64,000 nt of DNA from Nocardiopsis sp. N85 (GTDB lineage: Bacteria > Actinomycetota > Actinomycetes > Streptosporangiales > Streptosporangiaceae), in assembly GCF_028882275.1 (NCBI RefSeq), contig NZ_JARBUT010000004.1, positions 289,138 through 353,137 of the forward strand. The letters run 5' to 3'. A program made the translations under genes and the position numbers. The notes beneath the pieces are model-generated. The model was not told the origin of the DNA and ran no database searches. It saw only the letters and a program-made list of their open reading frames with translations. Positions 48,837 through 57,265 of the stretch are shown one piece after another (within the stretch, counting starts at the first letter, position 1; every line of letters begins with the position of its first letter).

Positions 48837-49472
48837 ATGACGCAGACCCCCGCCGATTCCGTTGAGCAGGACCTCACCTATGCGGACATGTGGTTCGATC
48901 CGGCCTGCCCCTGGGCGTGGATCACCTCCCGTTGGCTGCTGGAGGTCGAGAAGGTGCGCCCCGTGCGGGTGCGCTGGCACGTGATGAGCCTGAGCGTCCT
49001 CAACGAGGGCCGCGACCTGTCCCAGGGGTACCGCGACATGTTGGACCGCGCCTGGGCCGCGGTGCGCGTGTGCGTCGCCGCCGAGCAGCACGCGGGCCCC
49101 GAGGTCCTGGGTCCCCTCTACACCGCCCTGGGCACCCGGTTCCACAACAACGCCGAGCCCACCACGGAGGAGACGATCCGCGCCGCCCTGGTCGAGGCGG
49201 GCCTGCCCGAGGACCTGATCGCCGCCGGCCGCTCCACCGACTACGACGAGGCCCTGCGCGCCTCCCACGCCGAGGCCATGAAGCTGGTCGGCGAGGACGT
49301 CGGCACCCCCGTCGTCCAGGTCGAGGACGTCGCCTTCTTCGGTCCCGTCGTCACTCCCATCCCGCGCGGTGAGGAGGCCGGAAGGCTGTGGGACGGCGTC
49401 CGCCTGGTCGCCGGCGTCGACGGCTTCTTCGAGCTCAAGCGCACCCGTACCCGCGGCCCGATCTTCGACTGA
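48837..49472 (+). CDS. Mycothiol-dependent nitroreductase-like DsbA-family protein (Rv2466c type)
   Basis: 211 aa. Thioredoxin-fold protein with an inserted helical domain. MWFDPACPWAWITSRWLLEV holds the active-site Cys24 in the CPWAW pattern typical of the mycothiol-dependent Rv2466c group. Further family blocks are VRWHVMSLSVLNEGRDLSQG, GTPVVQVEDVAFFGPVVTPI and PRGEEAGRLWDG. Reduces nitro compounds or mycothiol disulfides. AGGAG precedes the ATG. The pepN-nitroreductase divergent pair recurs, to my knowledge, in other actinomycetes. Confidence 0.9.
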   Translation: MTQTPADSVEQDLTYADMWFDPACPWAWITSRWLLEVEKVRPVRVRWHVMSLSVLNEGRDLSQGYRDMLDRAWAAVRVCVAAEQHAGPEVLGPLYTALGTRFHNNAEPTTEETIRAALVEAGLPEDLIAAGRSTDYDEALRASHAEAMKLVGEDVGTPVVQVEDVAFFGPVVTPIPRGEEAGRLWDGVRLVAGVDGFFELKRTRTRGPIFD

Positions 49473-49746
49473 CCGCCGGTCCCCGAACCGGCCGGGGCCT
49501 CGGTCCGGCCCCGGACGTCCCCGGGGCCGGCGGGTGAGGCGTCTCCGAGGAAGGGGCGGGCCGCCCCTCGGGGGCCTTCCGGGGCGGAGGGGACGAAGCG
49601 GAACGGGGCCCGTGGGACGCACGGGCCGCACCGGGCACGACGCGCCGCTCGGGCCGGGCGGGGAGAGACCTCCACCGCCCGCCCAACAGTGCACACTGGA
49701 GACGGCCGCAGCGACCGACCGCCGCACCCGAACGAAAGGGAAGACC

Positions 49747-49905
49747 GTGCCCGGACCCGATGACGACCGCAGGGTCGAATTCCTCGACGACCTTGAGATC
49801 CTGCCCGACACCACCGGTGACGAGAGGGCCCTGGGCTGGGGCGACGACCCCGCCGACGACTCCACCGACCGGCTGATCGCCGAGCGGCCCCCGCACTGGG
49901 ACTGA
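49747..49905 (+). CDS. Small acidic conserved protein
   Basis: 52 aa: [20 protein letters not shown] followed by [14 protein letters not shown] and a [12 protein letters not shown] end. The acidic body with a terminal RPPHWD motif recurs, as I remember it, in streptomycete and related genomes. GTG start with GGAAG seven bases upstream. Too small for most gene finders. Function unknown; no membrane segment. Confidence 0.65.
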   Translation: MPGPDDDRRVEFLDDLEILPDTTGDERALGWGDDPADDSTDRLIAERPPHWD

Positions 49906-49927
49906 CCGGCCTGACGGGTTCGGGGTA

Positions 49928-50024
49928 CCCGGACGGCCGCTCGCGGCGACGAGGACGCCGGCACGGCCGCCCGGGACCGGCTGCGCACTTCGTCTCGCGA
50001 GGGATCGCCCGGACGGCCGCTCGC
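49928..50024 (+). repeat. 17-bp direct repeat pair
   Basis: CCCGGACGGCCGCTCGC occurs at 49928-49944 and again at 50008-50024, 80 bases apart, in the noncoding gap before the aldehyde dehydrogenase gene. Meaning unknown. Confidence 0.6.
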
Positions 50025-50158
50025 CGGCACCCGGCTTCGCTGAGGGGAACGAAGGCGTCCGAAGGACACGGTCGGGCCCCGAGGCGGGGGGATCGGTGGG
50101 ATCACGGGTCGGCCGACCCGCACTGGCCGACCGAATCCCGTTCTGCGACAGTGGTGGC

Positions 50159-51574
50159 ATGCGATCCCTCTACATCGACGGCGCCTGGCGCGATTCGGCC
50201 TCGGACGAGGCCCTGGACGTGATCGATCCGGCGACCGAGCAGGTCATCGACGCCGTTCCGGCCGGAGACCCCCGGGACGTCGACGCCGCGGTCACGGCCG
50301 CCGCGACCGCCTTCCCGGCGTGGTCGGCGCTCACCCCCGGGCAGCGCGTCACCCACCTGACCAAGGTGCTGGAACTCTTCAACTCCCGCATCGACGACAT
50401 CGCCGCCCTGCTCACCCGTGACATGGGCGCTCCCGTGGTGTTCGCCCGCAAAGTGCAGGCGGGCCTGCCCTCCCTCATGTTCCAGACCTACATCGACCTG
50501 GTCGAGGAGAACGGGGAGCGGTACTTCGAGGGCGAACGGCTGGGCAACTCGCTCGTCGTCCGCGAACCCGTCGGCGTGGTCGGCGCCATCACCCCGTGGA
50601 ACTACCCGCTGCACCAGATCGTGCTCAAGGTCGTTCCCGCGCTGCTCGCCGGGAACACCGTCGTCCTCAAACCCAGCGAGGTCGCCCCGCTGAGCGCCTA
50701 CGCCCTGACCGAGGCCTTCCACGACGCCGGGCTGCCCCCGGGCGTGTTCAACCTGGTCTCCGGTACCGGGCCGGTCGTGGGCGAGGCCATCGCGGCCCAC
50801 CCGCGGGTCGACATGGTCTCCTTCACCGGCTCGACCCGGGCCGGCACCCGGGTCAGCCAGGTGGCCGCCGAGACCGTCAAGCGGGTCGCCCTCGAACTGG
50901 GAGGGAAGTCGCCCAACGTCATCCTCCCCGACGCCGACCTCACCGCCGCCGTCAAGCGCGGCGTCGCCGACGTCATGCGCAACACCGGTCAGAGCTGCAA
51001 CGCCCTCACCCGCATGCTCGTGCACAGGGACGTCTACGAGGAGGCCGTCGCCCTGGCCGGGCAGGCCGCCGCCAAGTACGTCCCCGGGGACCCCGGGGAC
51101 GAGACCACCCGTATGGGCCCGTTGGTCTCCGCCGCCCAGCTGGAGAAGGTCCGCGCCTACATCGAACTCGGCGTCGAGGAGGGCGCCCGCCTGGTCACCG
51201 GCGGCCCCGAGCCCGTCGAAGGGCCCGGCTACCACGTTCGCCCCACGGTCTTCGCCGACGTGCGCAACGACATGCGCATCGCCCAGGAGGAGATCTTCGG
51301 ACCGGTCCTGGTCCTCATCCCCTACGACACCGAGGACGAGGCCGTGACCATCGCCAACGACACCGTCTACGGCCTCAACGCCGCCGTGTGGTCGGGCGAC
51401 CCCGACCGGGGGCTCGCGGTCGCCCGACGCCTGCGGGCCGGCCAGGTGGAGCTCAACGGCGGCGCGCTCAACCCGCGCGCCCCCTTCGGCGGCTACAAGC
51501 GCTCCGGAAACGGGCGCGAGTGGGGCCTGCCGGGCCTGGAGGAGTTCTGCGAGGTCAAAGCAGTACAGATGTGA
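50159..51574 (+). CDS. NAD(P)-dependent aldehyde dehydrogenase
   Basis: 471 aa. Oxidises aldehydes to acids. [20 protein letters not shown] (cofactor and Asn region), Glu246 in [12 protein letters not shown] and catalytic Cys280 in [12 protein letters not shown] are in place. [19 protein letters not shown] and [11 protein letters not shown] are family motifs. The substrate is not evident, though the subgroup resembles broad aliphatic/aromatic aldehyde dehydrogenases. ATG 50159 has no strong binding site. Confidence 0.93.
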   Translation: MRSLYIDGAWRDSASDEALDVIDPATEQVIDAVPAGDPRDVDAAVTAAATAFPAWSALTPGQRVTHLTKVLELFNSRIDDIAALLTRDMGAPVVFARKVQAGLPSLMFQTYIDLVEENGERYFEGERLGNSLVVREPVGVVGAITPWNYPLHQIVLKVVPALLAGNTVVLKPSEVAPLSAYALTEAFHDAGLPPGVFNLVSGTGPVVGEAIAAHPRVDMVSFTGSTRAGTRVSQVAAETVKRVALELGGKSPNVILPDADLTAAVKRGVADVMRNTGQSCNALTRMLVHRDVYEEAVALAGQAAAKYVPGDPGDETTRMGPLVSAAQLEKVRAYIELGVEEGARLVTGGPEPVEGPGYHVRPTVFADVRNDMRIAQEEIFGPVLVLIPYDTEDEAVTIANDTVYGLNAAVWSGDPDRGLAVARRLRAGQVELNGGALNPRAPFGGYKRSGNGREWGLPGLEEFCEVKAVQM

Positions 51575-51704
51575 TCGGTGGCTGTGGCCGGCCTCACGCC
51601 CCGGAACGTCTCATACCAGGAATCGGCCCCGGTGAGAATCGCGTTGTGGGGTGTGGAAAAATTTTGACCGATCATCCCCTGGTCGAACCCGAACGAGGTG
51701 TGAG

Positions 51705-51851
51705 TTGAGCAACAAGCCCGCGGTCTCCAAGGCAGGACCCCTCGGCAAGGACGTCAAGATGATGGTGATCAGCAACGTGATCGCCATCGCCTCCATGGTC
51801 CTCTTCGCCATCCTGGGCCTGAGCGTCGCCGCCGCCGCCGGCGCCGTCTGA
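51705..51851 (+). CDS. Small single-span membrane protein
   Basis: 48 aa from a TTG: MSNKPAVSKAGPLGKDVKMM, then VISNVIAIASMVLFAILGLS, then a short Ala/Gly end. One hydrophobic helix with a basic cytoplasmic front. GAGGTG lies shortly upstream. Stop TGA at 51849-51851. No family recognised; small membrane proteins of this shape often modulate transporters or sensors, but no partner is identified. Confidence 0.5.
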   Translation: MSNKPAVSKAGPLGKDVKMMVISNVIAIASMVLFAILGLSVAAAAGAV

Positions 51852-51945
51852 ACTCGGCCCGAAGACGTTCCCGACGCCCCGCCCCGTCCCCGCGATGGGG
51901 CGGGGCGTCGTGCGTGCGCCCGTCACGACCTGCGAGACTGTGTCC

Positions 51946-52413
<468 letters not shown>

Positions 52414-52836
52414 CACTCCCGAACCCGTACGCGCCCTCGCGCGGACGCGCCCGCCCCGGCGTCCGTCCGCCCGAGGGCGTACGTGTGCCCGGCCCAGCGG
52501 GTTTGGGCCGACCCCAAACCTGCGGTTATGGGGGAGAACACCGACGGATGCACGTGCCAGTCGGACACCCCCCGCGCTACAGTTCGTGCACAGCGGCCCG
52601 GTCCCATCCCGGCCGCCGCCCGGCGGTGCCCATGGCCCGCCGCCACGACCCGGGCGGGCCCCCACACCGCCCTCGGCCCGCCGAACGCCCCGAGCCCACG
52701 GGGGTGCCGTCGGGTCCCGGCCGTACCGACACGGCCACGGCGCAGGCCCACCGAGCCGACCGACATCGACCCCCGCGGGCCGAGCCGACCGACGACACCG
52801 AGACCCCGCGAGCGGACGCGCCCGTACAGAGGATCC
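52414..52836. other. Intergenic, rpiB to phosphatase, with inverted repeat
   Basis: About 420 bases. After the rpiB hairpin comes a perfect 8-bp inverted repeat GGTTTGGG/CCCAAACC (52500-52520, 5-base spacer), possibly an operator for the phosphatase gene. The remainder is very GC-rich and holds no gene I can support. Confidence 0.5.
52426..52483 (+). terminator. Long hairpin after rpiB
   Basis: CGTACGCGCCCTCG pairs with CGAGGGCGTACG with a 2-base bulge; inside, CGGACG/CGTCCG pairs as well. It starts 13 bases after the rpiB stop. Confidence 0.55.
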
Positions 52837-53940
52837 ATGAAGCCCACACCGAACGCCAAGGCCACCCGACTGCTGCGCACCACCGCGCAGCGGATCGTCG
52901 CGGTGCTCCGGCGCAAGGTGCTGTTCCGCTACCGGCTCGTCCTCATCACCCTGGTCGTCCTCGCCGTCGGCATCGGCGTGGGCGCCGTCTGGGGCCCCGC
53001 CGGCTGGTTCCCGCCCAGTTCCACGATCCTGACCGTCCTGGCCGGCGGGCTGCTGCTCAAGCGCAAGAGCCTGGCCTTCCTCCTCGGCGTGGTCGCCGCC
53101 GTCCTCGTCTTCGTCGCCTTCATGCTCGACTTCGGTCAGGTCGGTCCCGGGCTGCTGGTCACCATCGGCGTCACCGCCGTCCTGTCCTACCTGCTGTCGG
53201 GCGTGCGCGAACGCCTCGGAGTGCAGGGTCTCAGCGGCGAGATGATGCTCCTGGACCTGCGCGACCGGCTGCGTCACCAGGGCAGGCTGCCCGAGCTCCC
53301 CGGCGGCTGGGGCCGCACCGCCGTCCTGCGCCAGGCCGGCGGATCCTCCTTCGGCGGTGACTTCGTCGTCTCCCACCGCGACGGCGAGCGGCTGGACATC
53401 GCCGTGGTCGACGTCTCCGGCAAGGGTGTCGACGCCGGTACCCGCGCCCTGCTGCTCTCGGGCGCCTTCAGCGGTCTCATCGGGGCCGTCCCCACCGGGG
53501 AGTTCCTCGCCCACTGCAACGACTACCTCATGCGCACCGGCGGCGGTGAGGGATTCGTCACCGCCGTCCACCTGAGCGTGGACCTGGGCAACGGTGAGTA
53601 CCGCATCGCCTCCGCCGGCCACCCGCCCGCGCTCCACTACGACGCGGGCACCGGAGTGTGGAGCACCACCGAGGCCAAGGGCGTGGTCCTGGGCGTCATC
53701 CCCGAGATGACCTACACGTCGGTCCGCGGCCGGCTCCGCCCCGGTGACGCCATCATGCTCTGCACCGACGGCCTCATCGAGACACCCGGTGAGGACCTCG
53801 ACGCGGGCATCGACCGTCTGCTCGGAGCCGCCGAGACGCTGGTCACCCGGGGCTTCTCCACGGGCGCCGGAAAGATCGTCGACTCCCTCAGCAAGGACAA
53901 GAACGACGACTGCGCCCTCGTCGTCCTCTGGCGGCACTGA
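52837..53940 (+). CDS. Membrane PP2C/SpoIIE-type serine phosphatase
   Basis: 367 aa. Three or four membrane segments (LVLITLVVLAVGIGVGAVWG; AFLLGVVAAVLVFVAFMLDF; LLVTIGVTAVLSYLL) precede a SpoIIE phosphatase domain: GGSSFGGDFVVS, IAVVDVSGKGVDAGTRALLL, HCNDYLMRTG, ASAGHPPALHYD, IMLCTDGLIETPGE, DDCALVVLWRH. Metal-binding Asp residues are present. Such enzymes dephosphorylate anti-anti-sigma factors in partner-switching stress pathways; no kinase or anti-sigma partner is adjacent. AGAGG precedes the ATG. Confidence 0.9.
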   Translation: MKPTPNAKATRLLRTTAQRIVAVLRRKVLFRYRLVLITLVVLAVGIGVGAVWGPAGWFPPSSTILTVLAGGLLLKRKSLAFLLGVVAAVLVFVAFMLDFGQVGPGLLVTIGVTAVLSYLLSGVRERLGVQGLSGEMMLLDLRDRLRHQGRLPELPGGWGRTAVLRQAGGSSFGGDFVVSHRDGERLDIAVVDVSGKGVDAGTRALLLSGAFSGLIGAVPTGEFLAHCNDYLMRTGGGEGFVTAVHLSVDLGNGEYRIASAGHPPALHYDAGTGVWSTTEAKGVVLGVIPEMTYTSVRGRLRPGDAIMLCTDGLIETPGEDLDAGIDRLLGAAETLVTRGFSTGAGKIVDSLSKDKNDDCALVVLWRH

Positions 53941-54010
53941 CGCCCCGGGACGGGACGCCGGGGCCCGCCACCGGCCCCGGGACGGGTAAGGTCGGGATGC
54001 TCCCCGTCCC

Positions 54011-54036
54011 GTGTACGGTCGGCCGTCCCCGTACAC
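54011..54036 (+). terminator. Hairpin after the phosphatase gene
   Basis: GTGTACGG/CCGTACAC with a 10-base loop, 70 bases downstream of the stop. Confidence 0.4.
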
Positions 54037-54195
54037 GTCTCCCGGGCGTCCGCGCGCGCCCTTCCCCGCCCCCGGCGCCGACTCCGCGCGGGCCCTCACA
54101 CCGGTGACGACGGGACCCGGAGCCGCCATTCGAAACCGGTGTCGCCCCGTGGGCCGTGCCCGCCGGGCGTAGGAGAACGCGAGGGGGTGCTTCGC

Positions 54196-55539
54196 ATGTC
54201 AGAAGGCGAGCGCGCTGAAGAACTCATCGATCTGGTCGAGAACAACGACCTGACCGGTATCCGGCTCTGGTTGGCCGAACACAGGCCCTACGAGATCGCC
54301 GACGAACTCTCCCGCATGACGAGCGGAGAGGCGATCATCCCCTTCCGGCTCCTGGACAAGGACCGGGAGCTGGAGGTCTTCGAGGAACTCGATCCCGGCC
54401 AGCAGCAGGCCATCCTCCTGGGCCTGCGCGACAGCGCCTTCCACGAGATCCTGGAGGAGATGGACCCCGACGACCGGGCCCGTCTCATCGGGGAGGCCCC
54501 CGCCAAGATCGCCACCCGCGCCCTGGCCGGGCTCAGCCCCGCCGAACGCAAGATGACCGCGGCGCTCCTGGGCTACCCCGAGGACTCCGTCGGCCGGTAC
54601 ATGACCCCCGAGACGGTCGTCCTGCACCGCGACCTCACCGTGGGCCGGGCCCTGGAGATCGTGCGCGTCAAAGGAGCCGACGCGGAGACCATCTACACCC
54701 TGCCGGTGGTCACCGACGGGCGCCGTCTCGTCGGCACCGTCACCCTGGGCGACCTGGTCGTCAACGACGACGCCCGGCTGCTCAAGGACATCGTGGACGT
54801 GTTCGCGCCGCGGGTGCGGGCCATCCACCCCGCCGAGGACGCCGCCCGCCTCATGCAGGAGGCCAACCTGGTCTCCCTGTCGGTGGTCGACTCCGAGGAC
54901 CGGTTCGTGGGCCTGCTGACCTTCGACGACGCCCTGGAGCTCATCGAGGCCGCCGACTCCGAGGACATGGCCCGCCAGTCCGGTGCCAGTCCCCTCGGCG
55001 ACCACTACGTCACCGTGAGCGTGCTGCGACTGGTCGGGGCCCGTTCGGTGTGGCTCATGCTGCTCATCGTGGCGGCCACCCTCACCGTCAACGTCATGCA
55101 GGTCTTCGAGGCGACCCTGGAGGAGGTCACGGCCCTGGCGGTGTTCGTGCCGATGCTCATCGGCACGGGCGGCAACGTCGGCGCCCAGTCCGCCACCGCG
55201 ATCGTGCGCGCCCTGGCCGTCGGTGAGGTGCGGGTGCGCGACCTGCCCAAGGTCATCTGGAAGGAGGCCCGGGTCGGCCTGCTGCTCGGCATCATGCTCG
55301 CGGGCCTGGCGCTGGCCATCGGGGCCCTGCTGGTGGGGTTCCAGATCGCCGTGGTGGTGGCCCTCTCGGTCATCGTCATCTGCACCTGGGCGGCGATCAT
55401 CGGATCGTCCATGCCCCTGCTGGCCCGCAAGGTGGGCGTGGACCCGGCGGTGGTGTCCTCCCCGATGGTGGCGACCCTGGTGGACGCCACCGGATTGCTC
55501 ATCTACTTCTCGATCGCCCGGATCATCCTCGACCTCTGA
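54196..55539 (+). CDS. mgtE: Magnesium transporter MgtE
   Basis: 447 aa. The N-terminal helical domain (EELIDLVENNDLTGIRLWLA to PDDRARLIGEAP) and two CBS motifs (VGRYMTPETVVLHRDLTVGR; FVGLLTFDDALELIEAADSE) form the magnesium-sensing cytosolic part. Five membrane segments follow, with the pore motif LIGTGGNVGAQSATAIVRAL. Full length and intact. ATG 54196 has GAGGGGG eight bases upstream. No M-box leader was recognised. Confidence 0.95.
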   Translation: MSEGERAEELIDLVENNDLTGIRLWLAEHRPYEIADELSRMTSGEAIIPFRLLDKDRELEVFEELDPGQQQAILLGLRDSAFHEILEEMDPDDRARLIGEAPAKIATRALAGLSPAERKMTAALLGYPEDSVGRYMTPETVVLHRDLTVGRALEIVRVKGADAETIYTLPVVTDGRRLVGTVTLGDLVVNDDARLLKDIVDVFAPRVRAIHPAEDAARLMQEANLVSLSVVDSEDRFVGLLTFDDALELIEAADSEDMARQSGASPLGDHYVTVSVLRLVGARSVWLMLLIVAATLTVNVMQVFEATLEEVTALAVFVPMLIGTGGNVGAQSATAIVRALAVGEVRVRDLPKVIWKEARVGLLLGIMLAGLALAIGALLVGFQIAVVVALSVIVICTWAAIIGSSMPLLARKVGVDPAVVSSPMVATLVDATGLLIYFSIARIILDL

Positions 55540-55612
55540 CCTCTGACCTCGGAATGAACTCGGGTCGCACCGGGTATCGCCTTGTGTGCAGGACGGATCG
55601 AAGGGGGATTCC

Positions 55613-55813
55613 ATGTCCGGTGCCGGAGATGCTTTCGACAAACTGAAGAAGGCCGTCGACGACAACGCCGACAAGGTCGAAGGATTCGTCGGTAAGGCCG
55701 CGGGTGCCGCCAAGAAGGCCACCGGCGGTGCCCACGACGACAAGATCGACAGGGGAAGCGACGCCGCCACCGATTACCTGCGCAAGCGCGCCCGGGAGAA
55801 CCGGAAACGGTAG
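55613..55813 (+). CDS. Small helical protein, MT0933/Rv0909-like antitoxin family
   Basis: 66 aa: MSGAGDAFDKLKKAVDDNAD, KVEGFVGKAAGAAKKATGG, KIDRGSDAATDYLRKRAREN. Alternating Lys/Asp amphipathic helices match the MT0933 antitoxin-like family, in which the Mycobacterium member pairs with a START-domain toxin. No such toxin is adjacent here (neighbours are mgtE and an M23-like gene), so a stress or CsbD-like role is as likely. AAGGGGG ahead of the ATG is strong. Confidence 0.72.
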   Translation: MSGAGDAFDKLKKAVDDNADKVEGFVGKAAGAAKKATGGAHDDKIDRGSDAATDYLRKRARENRKR

Positions 55814-55854
55814 GGCCGTTCGGTCGGGGCGGGATCGGGTGTCCACAATGGAGG

Positions 55855-56715
55855 ATGCCCGATCCCGCCCCGTCCCGATTCCAGGTCGCCCTGGCACGCG
55901 TCCGCGTTCCGCTGATGTGGGCGGCCGCCGCGGCCCTGCTCGCCGGTTACGCCGGTCTGCCCTGGTGGATCGGATGGACCCTGCTCGCCGTCGCGCTGGC
56001 CGTGTACCTGCGCCTGGGCACCGTCCGGTGCGCGCCCCGCCTGTTGCGGCCCCCGGTCCGCGGTCGCTGGATGGCGTTGACGAGCCCGGTGGACGCGGTC
56101 CCCAGCCAGGGGACCCACGCCTACGGGCAGACGCACGCCCTCGGCCTGGTCGCCGAGGACGGCACCCGGCCGGACATCGGTTGGCGTCCGCTGAGCCGAC
56201 CGCCCGAGGACTTCCCGGCGTTCGGCCGACCCGTGCGCGCGCCCGCCGACGGGATCGTCGTGACCGTGCACGACCGGCGCCGCGATCACCGCAGTCGCAA
56301 CTCCTGGCCGTGGCTGTTCGGCGCGGTCGTCGAGAACACCCTGCGCGAACTGCGCGGACCGGCCGGCCTCCTGGGCAACCACGTGATCGTCGACATCGGC
56401 GGCGCGTACGTGCTCCTGGGCCATCTCCAACGGGGATCGATCACGGTGCGCCCCGGGGAGAGGGTCGAGGCGGGTCGGCCCATCGCCCGCTGCGGGAACT
56501 CGGGGGCCTGCACCGAACCCCAGGTGCGGATGCAGCTGATGGACCACCGACGGCCGCTCCTGGCGGCGGGACTGCCGTTCCTGTGGGAACCCGGATGGAA
56601 CGGGACGACGGACGACGCCGGGCTTCCCGAGACCTGGCGCCCGTTCGACGTCCCCGCTGGTCACGACTGTTCGGGGACGGGTTACCCTGAATCGGATCAG
56701 GTAAGGCGAACCTAA
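55855..56715 (+). CDS. M23-peptidase-like membrane protein, zinc site degenerate
   Basis: 286 aa. One or two N-terminal membrane segments (VPLMWAAAAALLAGYAGLPW; LLAVALAVYLRLG) precede an M23-like beta barrel (LTSPVDAVPSQGTHAYGQTH, APADGIVVTV, LGNHVIVDIGGAYVLLGHLQ, GRPIARCGNSGACTEPQVRM). In active LytM-type enzymes the last block reads HxH; here it is QVRM, so the metal site is lost and the protein is probably a binding rather than cleaving module. GGAGG abuts the ATG directly, so the mRNA may be leaderless. Confidence 0.8.
   Translation: MPDPAPSRFQVALARVRVPLMWAAAAALLAGYAGLPWWIGWTLLAVALAVYLRLGTVRCAPRLLRPPVRGRWMALTSPVDAVPSQGTHAYGQTHALGLVAEDGTRPDIGWRPLSRPPEDFPAFGRPVRAPADGIVVTVHDRRRDHRSRNSWPWLFGAVVENTLRELRGPAGLLGNHVIVDIGGAYVLLGHLQRGSITVRPGERVEAGRPIARCGNSGACTEPQVRMQLMDHRRPLLAAGLPFLWEPGWNGTTDDAGLPETWRPFDVPAGHDCSGTGYPESDQVRRT
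56697..56715 (+). promoter_or_regulatory. DtxR/IdeR-type iron box
   Basis: TCAGGTAAGGCGAACCTAA matches the 19-bp DtxR/IdeR/DmdR consensus TTAGGTTAGCCTAACCTAA at 15 positions. It covers the last codons of the M23-like gene and ends 15 bases before the GTG of the ferredoxin-like gene, a position suited to iron-dependent repression. Confidence 0.65.
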
Positions 56716-56730
56716 CGTTCCAGTGAGGGG

Positions 56731-57261
56731 GTGGATGTGGGCGACATCGACGGACAGCCCTGCCGGCTCACGGTCTGCCGTGGGTGCTGCTGCGGGACGA
56801 AGAAGAAGGTCCCCGGCGTCGACCACAAGGCCCAGCTCGCCCGGCTCTCCGCCATCGACGACCACGCGGGCCGCACCGTGCCCGTCCGCACCAGCAAGTG
56901 CCTGGGCATCTGTTTCCAGGCCAACGTCGTGGTCGTGCAGCCCTCCCGAGCCGGCCGCACGGCCGGCGCCGCACCGGTGTGGCTGGGGGAGATGACCGAG
57001 GACCGGCTGCTCGACGCCCTCGACGACTGGATCTTCGCCGGCGGCCCCGGCCTGGCCCCCCTCCCGGAGGTCCTCGCCGATCACGTGACCTCGAAGAACG
57101 CCAAGAAGCCCAAGAAGCGCAAGAAGCCGAAGAAGGCCAAGGCGGCCAAGAAGGAGCGCAAGAAGGCGAAGGAGCGGAAGGCCGAGAAGGCCTCCCGCCC
57201 CTCGAAGAAGAAGGACGGTGAGAAGCGCAAGGAGCGCGAGAAGAAGAAGCGGAAGAAGTAG
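56731..57261 (+). CDS. (2Fe-2S) thioredoxin-like ferredoxin with Lys-rich tail
   Basis: 176 aa. Residues 1-110 resemble thioredoxin-fold (2Fe-2S) ferredoxins: cysteines in CRLTVCRGCCCGTKKKVPGV and SKCLGICFQANVVVVQPSRA, and an end segment ALDDWIFAGGP. The last 60 or so residues are almost only Lys, Glu, Arg and Ala (KKPKKRKKPKKAKAAKKERK onward), an unusual nucleic-acid- or surface-binding-like tail. Codons in the tail are regular AAG/GAG, with no sign of frameshift. An iron box sits just upstream. The stop lies four bases from the convergent ABC gene. Confidence 0.82.
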   Translation: MDVGDIDGQPCRLTVCRGCCCGTKKKVPGVDHKAQLARLSAIDDHAGRTVPVRTSKCLGICFQANVVVVQPSRAGRTAGAAPVWLGEMTEDRLLDALDDWIFAGGPGLAPLPEVLADHVTSKNAKKPKKRKKPKKAKAAKKERKKAKERKAEKASRPSKKKDGEKRKEREKKKRKK

Positions 57262-57265
57262 CGCC

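Noticed and set aside
49928..50024. CRISPR-like or integration repeats
   Set aside because: Only two units of 17 bases with one spacer; no array, no cas genes and no tRNA nearby.
48609..50123. Upstream extension of pepN by 505 codons
   Set aside because: The extension is Pro/Arg/Ser-rich and overlaps the convincing nitroreductase and small acidic genes. A GTG with a ribosome binding site marks the true start at 48608.
57090..57258. Lys-rich tail of the ferredoxin-like protein as a frameshift artefact
   Set aside because: Codons stay regular (AAG/GAG/GCC), the frame is open to a normal stop, and the other frames show no alternative conserved end.
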